From Chryseobacterium ureilyticum (GTDB lineage: Bacteria > Bacteroidota > Bacteroidia > Flavobacteriales > Weeksellaceae), in contig NZ_FTOL01000007.1 in NCBI RefSeq assembly GCF_900156735.1, positions 62,001 through 126,000 on the forward strand: a stretch of 64,000 nucleotides of DNA, written 5' to 3'. The notes beneath the pieces were generated by a model. The model worked only from the letters and a program-made list of their open reading frames with translations. It did not search any database and was not told the origin of the DNA. Positions within the stretch are counted from its first letter, which is position 1. Every line of letters begins with the position of its first letter. The translations under genes and the position numbers were made by a program. Shown here one piece after another: positions 47,801 through 57,037 of the stretch.

Positions 47801-50206
47801 TTATTTTTCAATGGCGATTTCTATCACCTCTTCCATTCTGCTGACGTAGTGTACTTTCAGATTCTTTAAATAATCTTTTTTGATTTCTTCTACATCTTTT
47901 CTGTTAGCCTCACAAAGAATTACATCCTTTACTCCGGCTCTGGTAGCAGCAAGAAGTTTCTCCTTAATTCCGCCTACAGGAAGTACTTTTCCTCTTAAAG
48001 TAATCTCTCCGGTCATGGCAAGATGTGGTTTTATCTTTTTATTTTTAAAAGAAGAAACCATAGACGTTAGCATGGCAATACCCGCAGAAGGTCCGTCTTT
48101 AGGAGTAGCACCTTCAGGAACGTGAACGTGAATGTTTTTCTTGTCCAAATCTTCCTGAGCGATTCCCAGTTCATCATGTTTAGCTTTAATGTATTCCAAA
48201 GCAATTGTTGCAGATTCCTTCATTACAGTTCCCAGATTTCCGGTCATTGTTAAAGCTCCTTTTCCGTTGCTTAAAATACTTTCAATATATAAAATGTCAC
48301 CTCCCACACTTGTCCATGCAAGACCAGTAACTACACCGGGAACTCCTGTGATTTCAGATAAACTTTTTGGTCTCGGAACTCCAAGAATTTCGTCTACCTT
48401 TTCAAGAGATATTTTTGGATCGTATTCTTTAACTAAAGCCGTCTGTAAAGCTACCCATCTTGCAATGGAAGCAATTCTTTTTTCTAAAGCTCTTACGCCA
48501 CTTTCGGAAGTGTGAGCTTCAATAATATGTTTAAGTTCAGGGTTTCCAAGCTTGAATGACTTAGCATCCAAACCATTTTCTTCCTGTTGTTTTTTAATTA
48601 GATGTCTCTTAGCAATCTCAATTTTTTCCTCCAATGTATATCCTGCAATCTGGATGATTTCCGTTCTGTCCAAAAGAGGAGTCTGGATCGTCGAAAGAGA
48701 GTTTGCGGTAGCGATAAACATTACTTTTGATAGGTCGTAGCCCATTTCAAGGAAATTGTCATAAAAAGACTTATTTTGTTCTGGATCAAGAACTTCCAAA
48801 AGTGCAGAGCTTGGATCTCCATGAAGACCTTGTCCGATTTTATCGATCTCATCAAGAACAATTACCGGATTCGAGGTTCCGGATTTTTTGATAGACTGCA
48901 AAATTCTTCCAGCCATCGCACCGATATATGTTTTTCTATGTCCGCGGATTTCACTTTCGTCATGTAACCCACCTAAAGATAATCTTACATATTTTCTTCC
49001 TAAAGAATCAGCAATAGACTTTCCTAATGAAGTTTTACCCACTCCCGGAGGTCCTACTAATAGTAAAATAGGAGATTTCATGTTGTTTTTTAATTTTAAA
49101 ACAGCCATGTGCTCCAATATTCTTTTCTTGATATCCTCTAATCCGAAATGAGCTTTATCTAAAACTTTTTCAGCCTTAGCAATATCAAAAATATCTTTAG
49201 TATAAGTTTCCCACGGAAGATCTGTAAAGAAATCAAGATAGTTTCTCTGTACATTATAATCCGGAGAATTTGGGTTCTGACGCTGTAATCTGCCAATTTC
49301 TTTTTGGAAATGATCTTCTACTTCCTGGTTCCATTTTTTTGTTTTTGCCTTGATAATCAAATCCTCAATGTCACTTTCAGGACCGCCGCCCAATTCTTCC
49401 TGAATAGTTCTGATCTGTTGATTCAGGAAATATTCTCTTTGCTGCTTGTCAAGATCCTTTGAGGTTTTCTGGTGAATCTGGTTTCTCAGTTCCAGTTTTC
49501 TGAAATCCTCGTGCATCATTTCATAGCACTTATTCGCTCTTTCCATCATGCTTTTCTCTTCAAGCAGCTTTTGCTTTTCAAGGGATGGGAAGCTAGCGTT
49601 AGTACAGATAAAATTCAGCAGATCATCATTGTTATTGATGTTTTTGATCGCAAAATTAGCAGCATTGGGAATGTTAGGATCAAGCTCAATGATTTTTAGA
49701 GCAAGGTCCTTGATGTTTTCCAGTAATGCTTCATACTCTTCCTGATTTTTAGGCTTTGTATCCTTTAGTTTTGAGATTTCAGCCTTAAAATATGGTAGGG
49801 TGTCAACAATTTTTTTGATCTTAAACCTATGAAAACCTTTAGTGATAGCTGTAATATTACCTTCAGGCAGCTTTATAATTTTAATGATCTTTGCCAGTGT
49901 TCCTGTAGTATAAATATCCTTCTCGGTAGGCTGTTCAAGATCCGAATTTTTCTGGCTTACAATTCCAATAAAATCTCCGTTTTTCTGCGCTTCCTCAAGA
50001 AGTTGTATTGATGTTTTTCTTCCTGCAGTAATGGGAATCACCACATTAGGGAACATAACCATATTTCTTACAGGAAGTATAGGGAATATTTTCTGTTCGG
50101 AATTTTTATCAGTCTCCGCAAAGTCGGAAAGATTGATCTCTTCAGTTACGATATCAAATCCGTCGCTGATCATTTCTTCTAAACTAATATCTTCAAATTC
50201 TGTCAT
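47801..50206 (-). CDS. lon: ATP-dependent protease Lon
   Basis: 801 residues. The N-terminal substrate-binding domain (about 40-240) begins with FPILPVRNMVMFPNVVIPI. The AAA+ module has Walker A GPPGVGKTS at 385-393 and Walker B VIVLDEIDKIG. The C-terminal peptidase has the Ser-Lys dyad, Ser in DGPSAGIAM (about residue 707) and Lys in GGIKEKLLAA (about 750). It degrades misfolded and regulatory proteins in the cytosol. Length and motifs fit LonA. It is divergent from the PpiD-like foldase gene across a 261-base spacer with no clear gene. Confidence 0.97.
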   Translation of the reverse strand: MTEFEDISLEEMISDGFDIVTEEINLSDFAETDKNSEQKIFPILPVRNMVMFPNVVIPITAGRKTSIQLLEEAQKNGDFIGIVSQKNSDLEQPTEKDIYTTGTLAKIIKIIKLPEGNITAITKGFHRFKIKKIVDTLPYFKAEISKLKDTKPKNQEEYEALLENIKDLALKIIELDPNIPNAANFAIKNINNNDDLLNFICTNASFPSLEKQKLLEEKSMMERANKCYEMMHEDFRKLELRNQIHQKTSKDLDKQQREYFLNQQIRTIQEELGGGPESDIEDLIIKAKTKKWNQEVEDHFQKEIGRLQRQNPNSPDYNVQRNYLDFFTDLPWETYTKDIFDIAKAEKVLDKAHFGLEDIKKRILEHMAVLKLKNNMKSPILLLVGPPGVGKTSLGKSIADSLGRKYVRLSLGGLHDESEIRGHRKTYIGAMAGRILQSIKKSGTSNPVIVLDEIDKIGQGLHGDPSSALLEVLDPEQNKSFYDNFLEMGYDLSKVMFIATANSLSTIQTPLLDRTEIIQIAGYTLEEKIEIAKRHLIKKQQEENGLDAKSFKLGNPELKHIIEAHTSESGVRALEKRIASIARWVALQTALVKEYDPKISLEKVDEILGVPRPKSLSEITGVPGVVTGLAWTSVGGDILYIESILSNGKGALTMTGNLGTVMKESATIALEYIKAKHDELGIAQEDLDKKNIHVHVPEGATPKDGPSAGIAMLTSMVSSFKNKKIKPHLAMTGEITLRGKVLPVGGIKEKLLAATRAGVKDVILCEANRKDVEEIKKDYLKNLKVHYVSRMEEVIEIAIEK

Positions 50207-50467
50207 AATGAATCAAATGACAAATTGTCATTTTCGTTTTTAGTCGTTATAGGAATTTTTTAATAATAAGCCCTGAAAACGTGTGGCATATTATAATACA
50301 GTAAAATGCACAATACTTATGCCATTTGTTTTTTGCTAAAAAATATGGTCAAAATTTCCTTTTTTTAATAATCTTTAGGATTTAAAGTTAAAATAAAGAA
50401 CTTCTGTTTCTCTAATTTCTTAAAAATGTGTATTTTCGCAAACTGATAAAAAACTATAATTTATAAA

Positions 50468-52621
50468 ATGGCAATTTTAGGACAGATTAGGAGTAAGCCT
50501 TGGCTTTTAATGGGAGTAATAGCCTTAGCGCTTTTGGCGTTCTTGGTGAACCCAGATAGTATCGACAAGGTTTTTGGTAAGAATCCTGATGTTTTAGGAA
50601 AAGTAAATGGTGATAAAATCACCCGCGAAGAGTTCAATGATCAGCTTTTCGTGCTGCAGCAACAGGCTGAGCAACAAGGTCGTCCAAAAAATGGTCTTGA
50701 AGAGCAGGCTTGGCAGTTACTTGTACAATCTAAGCTTATCAAGCAACAGTTTGAGAAATTGGGCTTTGAAATGACTGATGATTATTTCTGGAACCAAATC
50801 CAGTATGATCAGATGTTCGCTCAAAATCAACAGTTCTTTGATGAGAAAGGTAATTTTAAAACTCAAGAGCTTAAAAAAGAAATTGAAACATTACAAAGCA
50901 CCAATCCTCAAGGATATGCTCAATGGTTAAAGACAAGAAAAACAATTGAGTACAGATTGATGGCTAGACAGGTGTTTACCAATATTTCAGCAGGTATTAC
51001 CACAGGTAAAAAAGAAGCTGAAGAATTGATGAAGGAAAGAGATCAGCTTGCTGACATCGACTTTGTAAAAGTAGATTACGCTGCATATCTTCAGAAAACA
51101 AAGATCAATGTATCTACAGAAGATCTTGCAAACTACATCAAGCAGCATCCGGTAATGTTCAAAGCCGAGCCTAGCAGAAATATCGGAATTGTATATTTCC
51201 CTTCTAAACCAAGTGCAGCAGATGATGCAGCAGCTTTAAAGGAGATTACAAAACTATACTCAGGAGGAACAGATGCAAGTGGAGGAGCTGAAAACTTCCA
51301 GAATACAAAGAACGACTCTATGTTTGTTACAGCAAACTCAGATATGCCGTTCAATCCTCAATATGTAACGCCTACGCAATTGCCTGCAACTATACAAGGT
51401 CAGATCGCAACTGCTGCGGTAGGACAGACATTTGGTCCATATAAAGAACAAAACTTTTATGTAGTTTCTAAACTTGTAAACAAGAAGACTTCAGATTCTA
51501 CATTATCTAGACATATTCTTATTGCTTTCAAAGGAAGCCCTGCAGGAGAAGGAGTAACAAGATCTAAAGAACAAGCTAAAAAATTAGCAGACTCTATCGG
51601 AGCAGTAGTAAAAGCTACACCAGCTAAATTTACTGAGTTCCTTAAACTTTCTAACGATCCAAATTCTGCGGCTCAAGGAGGTAGCTTAGGATGGACAACA
51701 CCAGAAACACCTTTTGTACCGGAATTCCTTACCTATTTAGCAAACAATCCTAAAGGAGCAACAGGAGTAGTAGAAACTCAGTTCGGTTATCATATCATCA
51801 ATATTGAAGATAAGAAGTCCGGATCTATGGGATATAAAGTGGCGAACCTTGTGAAGGAAATCAAAGCTTCAGATGCTACAGAAACTGAGACAGACAGAAA
51901 TGCGAAGAAATTCATTCAGCAAATTCAAGGAAAATCATTTAATGATTTCGTGAATGTGGCTAAGAAAGATAACTATCAATTCACTAATCCAAAAGCAGCA
52001 AAAAGATTTGAAGGTCAGCTTCAGGGCTTAGGTACTGAAAAAGACGGAGAAATTCTTGCTTGGGCTTTTGATAAGAAAAGATCTAAAGGGGATACTGAAT
52101 TATTTATAGTAGACGGAACAGGAGATAGAATTGTAGTATATCTTAACGGAAAACAGGAAGCTGGTCTTGCAGATCCTGAATCTGTAAGAGATCAGATTGA
52201 AGTAATTGTTAAAAATAAATTGGCTGCAAAACAAATTTCTGATAAAATTGCAGGCGCAAAAGCTTCAAACTTAGATCAGATTGCAAAATTGTTTGCTACG
52301 TCAAAACAATCAGCTCAGGTAAACATGTTGAGCCCTTCAGTTGCAGGAGCTATGGAACCTAAAGTTGCAGGAGCTGCATTCGGTGTTGCGAAAGGTAAAC
52401 TTTCTAACCCGGTTGAAGGTGGAACAGGAGTTTATGTACTGATCAAAAAATCAGAAACTGTAAACAAACAGCCTGGTGACCTTAAGCAGTTCACAGAGTC
52501 TATTAATCAAAGAAATGCAGGAATGTTCGGGCAGGCTTGGATGAAGAGCCTTCAGGATAATGCAGATATTGAAGATTATAGAATCGAGATCTGGAACAAG
52601 GTAGGAAACCAACAACAATAA
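50468..52621 (+). CDS. PpiD-like periplasmic peptidyl-prolyl isomerase/chaperone
   Basis: 717 residues. One N-terminal membrane anchor (about 12-27, LLMGVIALALLAFLV) is followed by a SurA-type chaperone region (KVNGDKITREEFNDQL near 42, rich in Gln). A parvulin-type rotamase domain lies near 345-460 (SRHILIAFKGSP, SAAQGGSLGWTTPETPFVPEF, VVETQFGYHIINIEDKKSG), and a C-terminal chaperone region follows. It should help fold outer-membrane and secreted proteins at the periplasmic face of the inner membrane. Its own terminator follows. Confidence 0.92.
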   Translation: MAILGQIRSKPWLLMGVIALALLAFLVNPDSIDKVFGKNPDVLGKVNGDKITREEFNDQLFVLQQQAEQQGRPKNGLEEQAWQLLVQSKLIKQQFEKLGFEMTDDYFWNQIQYDQMFAQNQQFFDEKGNFKTQELKKEIETLQSTNPQGYAQWLKTRKTIEYRLMARQVFTNISAGITTGKKEAEELMKERDQLADIDFVKVDYAAYLQKTKINVSTEDLANYIKQHPVMFKAEPSRNIGIVYFPSKPSAADDAAALKEITKLYSGGTDASGGAENFQNTKNDSMFVTANSDMPFNPQYVTPTQLPATIQGQIATAAVGQTFGPYKEQNFYVVSKLVNKKTSDSTLSRHILIAFKGSPAGEGVTRSKEQAKKLADSIGAVVKATPAKFTEFLKLSNDPNSAAQGGSLGWTTPETPFVPEFLTYLANNPKGATGVVETQFGYHIINIEDKKSGSMGYKVANLVKEIKASDATETETDRNAKKFIQQIQGKSFNDFVNVAKKDNYQFTNPKAAKRFEGQLQGLGTEKDGEILAWAFDKKRSKGDTELFIVDGTGDRIVVYLNGKQEAGLADPESVRDQIEVIVKNKLAAKQISDKIAGAKASNLDQIAKLFATSKQSAQVNMLSPSVAGAMEPKVAGAAFGVAKGKLSNPVEGGTGVYVLIKKSETVNKQPGDLKQFTESINQRNAGMFGQAWMKSLQDNADIEDYRIEIWNKVGNQQQ

Positions 52622-52641
52622 GAGATTCATCTCAATAATAT

Positions 52642-52673
52642 AAAAGCGACAAATTTATTTGTCGCTTTTTTTG
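52642..52673 (+). terminator. terminator after the PpiD-like gene
   Basis: AAAAGCGACAAAT pairs with ATTTGTCGCTTTT, followed by TTTT. Confidence 0.88.
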
Positions 52674-52748
52674 TATTTAACGCAGAATAATAAAGGAAAA
52701 GATTTATTTAAAATGTACTATATTTGCTTATTAGAAAAAAATTAGCAA

Positions 52749-53699
52749 GTGAAGTTCAGTAAAGAATTAAAAGCTGGTGTGATTGCACTTCTAGCTATCG
52801 TAGGCTTTGTGGTGTTGTTTCAATTTATGAAAGGGAAGAGCCTTTTTACTACCGACAATATATTTTACGCAAAATATGACAACGTAGAAGGTCTTGCACA
52901 GTCTTCAGCGGTCTCTATCAACGGTCTTAAAGTAGGGCAGGTTGATAAAATTATACCCCAAACAGCAAAGGATGGTAAAATTAGTTTTGTTGTAAAAATT
53001 ACAATTGATAACAAATTTGAATTCTCAAAAAACTCTACGCTGGAAATCTTTGAACCTGGATTAATGTCAGGTAAAGAAATGAGAGTAAATCTTATGTACG
53101 GAGGCGTTACAGCAAAAGATGGGGATACATTACAGGGAGCCTTTAAACTGGGTATGATGGGAAGTCTTTCTTCTCAGGTAGGTCCGGTGAAAGATCAGCT
53201 ACAAAGTGTATTACACAGAGTAGATTCCCTTATGGCGAATGCCAATCAAATTGTGGATGCACAAAACAGAGCGGAGATCAAAGCTTTATTATCCAATCTT
53301 AATAAAACAGTGGGAGCATTACAAACAACTGCCGGAAATGTAAATAGTCTGGTAGGGCACAATGATCCTAAACTTCAGAAAGTATTGGATGATGCAAGTC
53401 TTACGATGCAAAGTGGAAAGGTAACATTAGATAAATATGGAAACCTTGCACAAAGCATTGATACAAAACAATTGAATGCAACCATTGCAAATCTGGATGC
53501 TACTGTTGGAAAACTGAATCAGGTAATTGGTGGAATAGACAAAGGAGAAGGAAGTTTAGGTAAACTGATGAAGGATGAACAACTATACAATAATCTGAAT
53601 TCTGCATCTTCCAATTTGAATTCATTGATTGAAGATATGAAAGCGAATCCGAAGAGATACATCAATTTCTCGGTTTTCGGTAAAAACAATAAAGACTAA
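52749..53699 (+). CDS. MCE/MlaD-domain lipid transport protein
   Basis: 316 residues with a GTG start at 52749, chosen because the family begins with a short basic stretch (KFSKELKAG) and a single membrane segment (about 9-26). The MCE domain (about 37-115) contains YDNVEGLAQSSAVSINGLKVGQVDKI, in part here, and EIFEPGLMSGKEMRV. A long coiled-coil-like helical tail rich in Asn, Leu and Thr follows. It should be the substrate-binding hexamer of the MlaE-MlaF phospholipid ABC transporter encoded at 34-36 kb. It is 9 bases upstream of an unrelated Fe-S gene. Confidence 0.92.
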   Translation: MKFSKELKAGVIALLAIVGFVVLFQFMKGKSLFTTDNIFYAKYDNVEGLAQSSAVSINGLKVGQVDKIIPQTAKDGKISFVVKITIDNKFEFSKNSTLEIFEPGLMSGKEMRVNLMYGGVTAKDGDTLQGAFKLGMMGSLSSQVGPVKDQLQSVLHRVDSLMANANQIVDAQNRAEIKALLSNLNKTVGALQTTAGNVNSLVGHNDPKLQKVLDDASLTMQSGKVTLDKYGNLAQSIDTKQLNATIANLDATVGKLNQVIGGIDKGEGSLGKLMKDEQLYNNLNSASSNLNSLIEDMKANPKRYINFSVFGKNNKD

Positions 53700-53707
53700 T
53701 ACCCCTT

Positions 53708-55036
53708 ATGCAGTACATCGATAACATTATTTTCCTGATTTTATTAGTTGCCGGATTTGGATTATTTGCCAAAAGCCTGCTGAAAATCTATAGAAATATC
53801 AGGTTAGGTCACGAAATCAATAGAAACGACAGGAAATCAGAACGCTGGAGTACCATGGCAAGAGTTGCTATGGGACAAAGCAAGATGGTAAAACGACCTG
53901 TTGCCGGGATTTTGCACCTTTTCGTGTACGTAGGTTTTGTCATTATCAATATTGAGCTTATTGAAATCATAGTTGATGGAGTATTCGGAACTCATCGTTT
54001 TCTGGCTTCGGTTTTCGGAAACGGATTTTATAGCTTCTTTACAGCAACATTAGAAGTTCTAGCACTTCTTGTTGTAATTGGAGTAGTGGTGTTTTTCATC
54101 AGAAGAAACTTTTATGGTGTTAAAAGACTAACCATGAAAGAACTTTTTGGATGGCCAAAATATGATGCAAACTGGATTCTTATCATCGAATTCGCATTAA
54201 TGATGGCTTTCTTTAAAATGAATGCTGCAGATTTCATACTACAGCAAAGAGGTTTATTAGCAGAGCATGGAAGCTTTCCGATCAGTTCAGCAGTATTAGG
54301 ACCTATTTTCAGTGGGTTTAGTGACGGATTCTTACACTTTACAGAAAAAGGAGCCTGGTGGTTTCACTTTGTAGGAATTCTTTTCTTCATGAATTATCTT
54401 TATTATTCAAAACACTTACACATTATATTGGCTTTCCCAAGCACATGGTATGCAAACCTTGAGAAAAAAGGGAAATTCAATAACCTTGATTCTGTAACAA
54501 AAGAAATCAAATTAATGATGGATCCTAACGCTGACCCTTATGCCGCTCCGGCTGAAGGTGCTGAGGCAGATACTCCATCTAAATTTGGTGCTGAAGATAT
54601 TTTTGACCTTAATCAGGTACAATTGCTTAATGCTTATTCATGTACAGAGTGTGGTCGTTGTACTTCCGTTTGCCCGGCAAACATTACCGGTAAAAAACTT
54701 TCTCCAAGATTGATCTTAATGAAAACGAGAGACAGATTGGAAGAAGTTGGAAGAAATATCGATAAAAACGGAAAATTTGTTGATGACGGTAAAAAACTGT
54801 TGAACGACTATATCACCAAAGAAGAACTTTGGGCGTGTACTACATGTAATGCTTGTACAGATGCTTGTCCGGTATTGCTGGATCCATTATCTATCATCTT
54901 CGAAATGAGAAGATTCCTTGTGATGGAACAGTCTGCAGCACCACAGGAACTAAACCTGATGATGACAAACGTTGAAAACAATGCTGCACCTTGGCAGTAT
55001 AATCAAGCAGACCGTCTGAATTGGGCTAACGATTAA
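53708..55036 (+). CDS. membrane Fe-S oxidoreductase subunit (NarI-like plus 2[4Fe-4S])
   Basis: 442 residues. Five or six hydrophobic segments in the first ~245 residues resemble a heme-b NarI-type membrane domain. A soluble C-terminal part carries two four-cysteine clusters: CTECGRCTSVCP near residue 316 and CTTCNACTDACP near 377. The partner with two CCG domains is encoded two genes downstream. Together they match a split ETF:menaquinone oxidoreductase or HdrDE-like complex that passes electrons between a flavoprotein and the quinone pool. The acyl-CoA dehydrogenase at 44 kb would be one possible source of electrons. The specific partner is inferred. Confidence 0.82.
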   Translation: MQYIDNIIFLILLVAGFGLFAKSLLKIYRNIRLGHEINRNDRKSERWSTMARVAMGQSKMVKRPVAGILHLFVYVGFVIINIELIEIIVDGVFGTHRFLASVFGNGFYSFFTATLEVLALLVVIGVVVFFIRRNFYGVKRLTMKELFGWPKYDANWILIIEFALMMAFFKMNAADFILQQRGLLAEHGSFPISSAVLGPIFSGFSDGFLHFTEKGAWWFHFVGILFFMNYLYYSKHLHIILAFPSTWYANLEKKGKFNNLDSVTKEIKLMMDPNADPYAAPAEGAEADTPSKFGAEDIFDLNQVQLLNAYSCTECGRCTSVCPANITGKKLSPRLILMKTRDRLEEVGRNIDKNGKFVDDGKKLLNDYITKEELWACTTCNACTDACPVLLDPLSIIFEMRRFLVMEQSAAPQELNLMMTNVENNAAPWQYNQADRLNWAND

Positions 55037-55045
55037 TATCCTGTC

Positions 55046-55669
55046 ATGAAAAAACTGATTTCCATATTTCTGTTCATCTTTTCAGGTCTTCTATTGGCGC
55101 AATCTGCTGATCAAAAAAAGATTCTTGAAGATTCCAAAAAATTCATGTCTTTGTTTGAAAATAAAAACTATGAAGGGATGATGGATTTAACGCATCCTGC
55201 AATTTTTGAAAAAATTGACAGAAAAATTCTGACGGATACTTTTAATAAAATGTTTGAAGGAAATGATGAGTTTAAAATGGAGCTCTTAAGTTCAAACAAT
55301 GATGTATTTAATGTCTCAGATATTTTTACTGCTCAGGACAATACCAAATATGCATTCAGTTCTTATCCCATGAAAATGAAAATGATCTTTTTGAAAGAGA
55401 AATTTGATGAGGAAAAACAGAAGATGATGATTGGGATGATGGAAGCTCAGGGCATGAATGCAAAATTTATAAACGATACAACCTTGGAAATGAGTAAGCT
55501 GAGTATGATTTTGGCACTCAATGACAAAACCACTGGAAATACATGGAAGTATCTTAACTATGACGAAGCTAATCCTTTATATATTTCAATCGTACCTGTA
55601 GAGGTAATGAAAAAAGCTAAGGAATACTATGCTAATTTATTAATTAAACAAAAAGAAAATGCAAATTAA
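55046..55669 (+). CDS. exported protein of unknown function, within the Fe-S operon
   Basis: 207 residues with a signal peptide ending near LAQ (residues 17-19). The mature part is rich in Lys, Met and Asp, including a Met-rich stretch (KMKMIFLKEKFDEEKQKMMI, in part). It has no cysteines and no recognised motif. It starts 10 bases after one Fe-S gene and ends inside the start of the next, so it is embedded in their operon. Its role in that complex is unknown; it may simply be a passenger. Confidence 0.77.
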   Translation: MKKLISIFLFIFSGLLLAQSADQKKILEDSKKFMSLFENKNYEGMMDLTHPAIFEKIDRKILTDTFNKMFEGNDEFKMELLSSNNDVFNVSDIFTAQDNTKYAFSSYPMKMKMIFLKEKFDEEKQKMMIGMMEAQGMNAKFINDTTLEMSKLSMILALNDKTTGNTWKYLNYDEANPLYISIVPVEVMKKAKEYYANLLIKQKENAN

Positions 55670-56438
55670 AACAATGGCAGAATATGCTGCCGAAGGAAGA
55701 TCCCCGGAAGTTTTATTTTGGGTTGGATGTGCTGGGAGCTTTGATGACCGTGCCAAAAAAATTACAAAAGCATTTTGCAAGATATTAAATAAGATAGGAG
55801 TTGAATTTGCAGTTCTGGGACAGGAAGAAAGCTGTACCGGAGATCCTGCAAAAAGAGCTGGAAACGAATTCGTTTTTCAGATGATGGCACTTACCAATAT
55901 CGAAGTTTTGAATGCTTACGAAGTTAAAAAGATTGTAACGGCTTGCCCACACTGTTTCAATACCCTTAAAAATGAATATCCAAGTTTAGGTGGAAACTTT
56001 GATGTAGTTCACCATACCCAATTCCTGAAAACCTTAATGGAAGAAGGAAGATTGAAAATTGAAGGTGGGGCATTCAAAGGTAAAAAAATCACATTCCATG
56101 ATCCATGTTACCTTGGAAGAGCTAATGATGAGTATGAAGCACCAAGACTATTGCTTGAAAAACTGGATGCTGAGCTTGTAGAAATGAAGCGTTGCAGAAC
56201 GAACGGTCTTTGCTGTGGAGCAGGAGGAGCACAGATGTTTAAAGAACCTGAAAAAGGAAATAAAGACATCAACATCGAAAGAACAGAGGAAGCTTTATCT
56301 TTCGAGCCTGAAGTAATTGCAACAGGTTGCCCATTCTGTAATACAATGATGACAGACGGTGTGAAACACTTCAATAAAAATACTGAAGTAGCTGTAAAAG
56401 ATATTGTGGAACTTCTTGCTGAAGCAGACGATTTATAA
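55659..56438 (+). CDS. CCG-domain Fe-S protein (HdrB-like subunit)
   Basis: 259 residues from 55659, or 254 from the second ATG at 55674; the first overlaps the previous stop by 11 bases. Two cysteine-rich CCG-type modules: VGCAGSFD to ESCTGDPA and TACPHCFNT in the first half, and HDPCYLGR to GLCCGAGGAQMF and TGCPFCNTMM in the second. Such domains bind a non-cubane or [4Fe-4S] cluster in heterodisulfide-reductase, glycolate-oxidase and ETF:quinone oxidoreductase families. It should be the soluble partner of the membrane Fe-S protein at 53708. Confidence 0.85.
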   Translation: MQIKTMAEYAAEGRSPEVLFWVGCAGSFDDRAKKITKAFCKILNKIGVEFAVLGQEESCTGDPAKRAGNEFVFQMMALTNIEVLNAYEVKKIVTACPHCFNTLKNEYPSLGGNFDVVHHTQFLKTLMEEGRLKIEGGAFKGKKITFHDPCYLGRANDEYEAPRLLLEKLDAELVEMKRCRTNGLCCGAGGAQMFKEPEKGNKDINIERTEEALSFEPEVIATGCPFCNTMMTDGVKHFNKNTEVAVKDIVELLAEADDL

Positions 56439-56463
56439 AGATTCTCTTTACCATATAAACAGA

Positions 56464-56488
56464 AACTCAAGCCTTGGCTTGGGTTTTT
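56464..56488 (+). terminator. terminator after the Fe-S operon
   Basis: AACTCAAGCC pairs with GGCTTGGGTT (one wobble), followed by TTTTG. Confidence 0.82.
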
Positions 56489-56542
56489 GTGCATTATAAA
56501 CTCAGGAATATTTCGTAATTTTATCCTTTAAATTGAAAGGAT

Positions 56543-57031
56543 ATGAAAATCGAAGAATCCAACATTGTAGAAACTAACGACTACAGAGTTATTATATACC
56601 CGGCATCAAGACCATTTGAAACAAAAGAAGCAAAAGCAATTACAGAAAAACTGTTTGATTTTCTTGCAACTTGGGCTGCTCACGGGAAACCACTTTCTTC
56701 TTCTTTTAAAATTGAAAAAAATCAATTCATTATCGTATGTGTAGATGAAGAGAAAGAAATGGCTTCAGGATGTAGTATCGATGCTTTAGGGAAGATTATG
56801 AGAGAAATAGATGAAGAGTATCAGCTAGGTCTTTTTGACAGAATGAAAGCAAGCTTTATTGAAAACGGAGAAGTGAAAACATTGAAGCTTATCGATTTTA
56901 AAACAAAGATCAGAAATGGCGAACTTTCAAAAGATATCGAAGTATTTGATTTTTCTAAAAACACTTACCTGGATTTCTTAAGTCATTTCGTGTTACCATT
57001 TGAAAAAAGCTGGGCTTCCTCCATAAAATAA
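56543..57031 (+). CDS. conserved flavobacterial cytoplasmic protein of unknown function
   Basis: 162 residues. Two alpha/beta halves; the first starts MKIEESNIVETNDYRVIIYP. Motifs such as FLATWAAHGKPLSSSFKIE and KNQFIIVCVDEEKEMASGCSIDALG are memorable, and I associate this protein with flavobacterial genomes, where it is often labelled ABC transporter ATPase. I see no Walker A or B motif that would support that label. There is no signal peptide. It precedes a glycosyltransferase gene by 6 bases and may be co-transcribed with it. Confidence 0.8.
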   Translation: MKIEESNIVETNDYRVIIYPASRPFETKEAKAITEKLFDFLATWAAHGKPLSSSFKIEKNQFIIVCVDEEKEMASGCSIDALGKIMREIDEEYQLGLFDRMKASFIENGEVKTLKLIDFKTKIRNGELSKDIEVFDFSKNTYLDFLSHFVLPFEKSWASSIK

Positions 57032-57037
57032 TTTCTA

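Noticed and set aside
56543..57031. Annotation as an ABC transporter ATPase.
   Set aside because: The 162-residue protein has no Walker A, Walker B or ABC signature.
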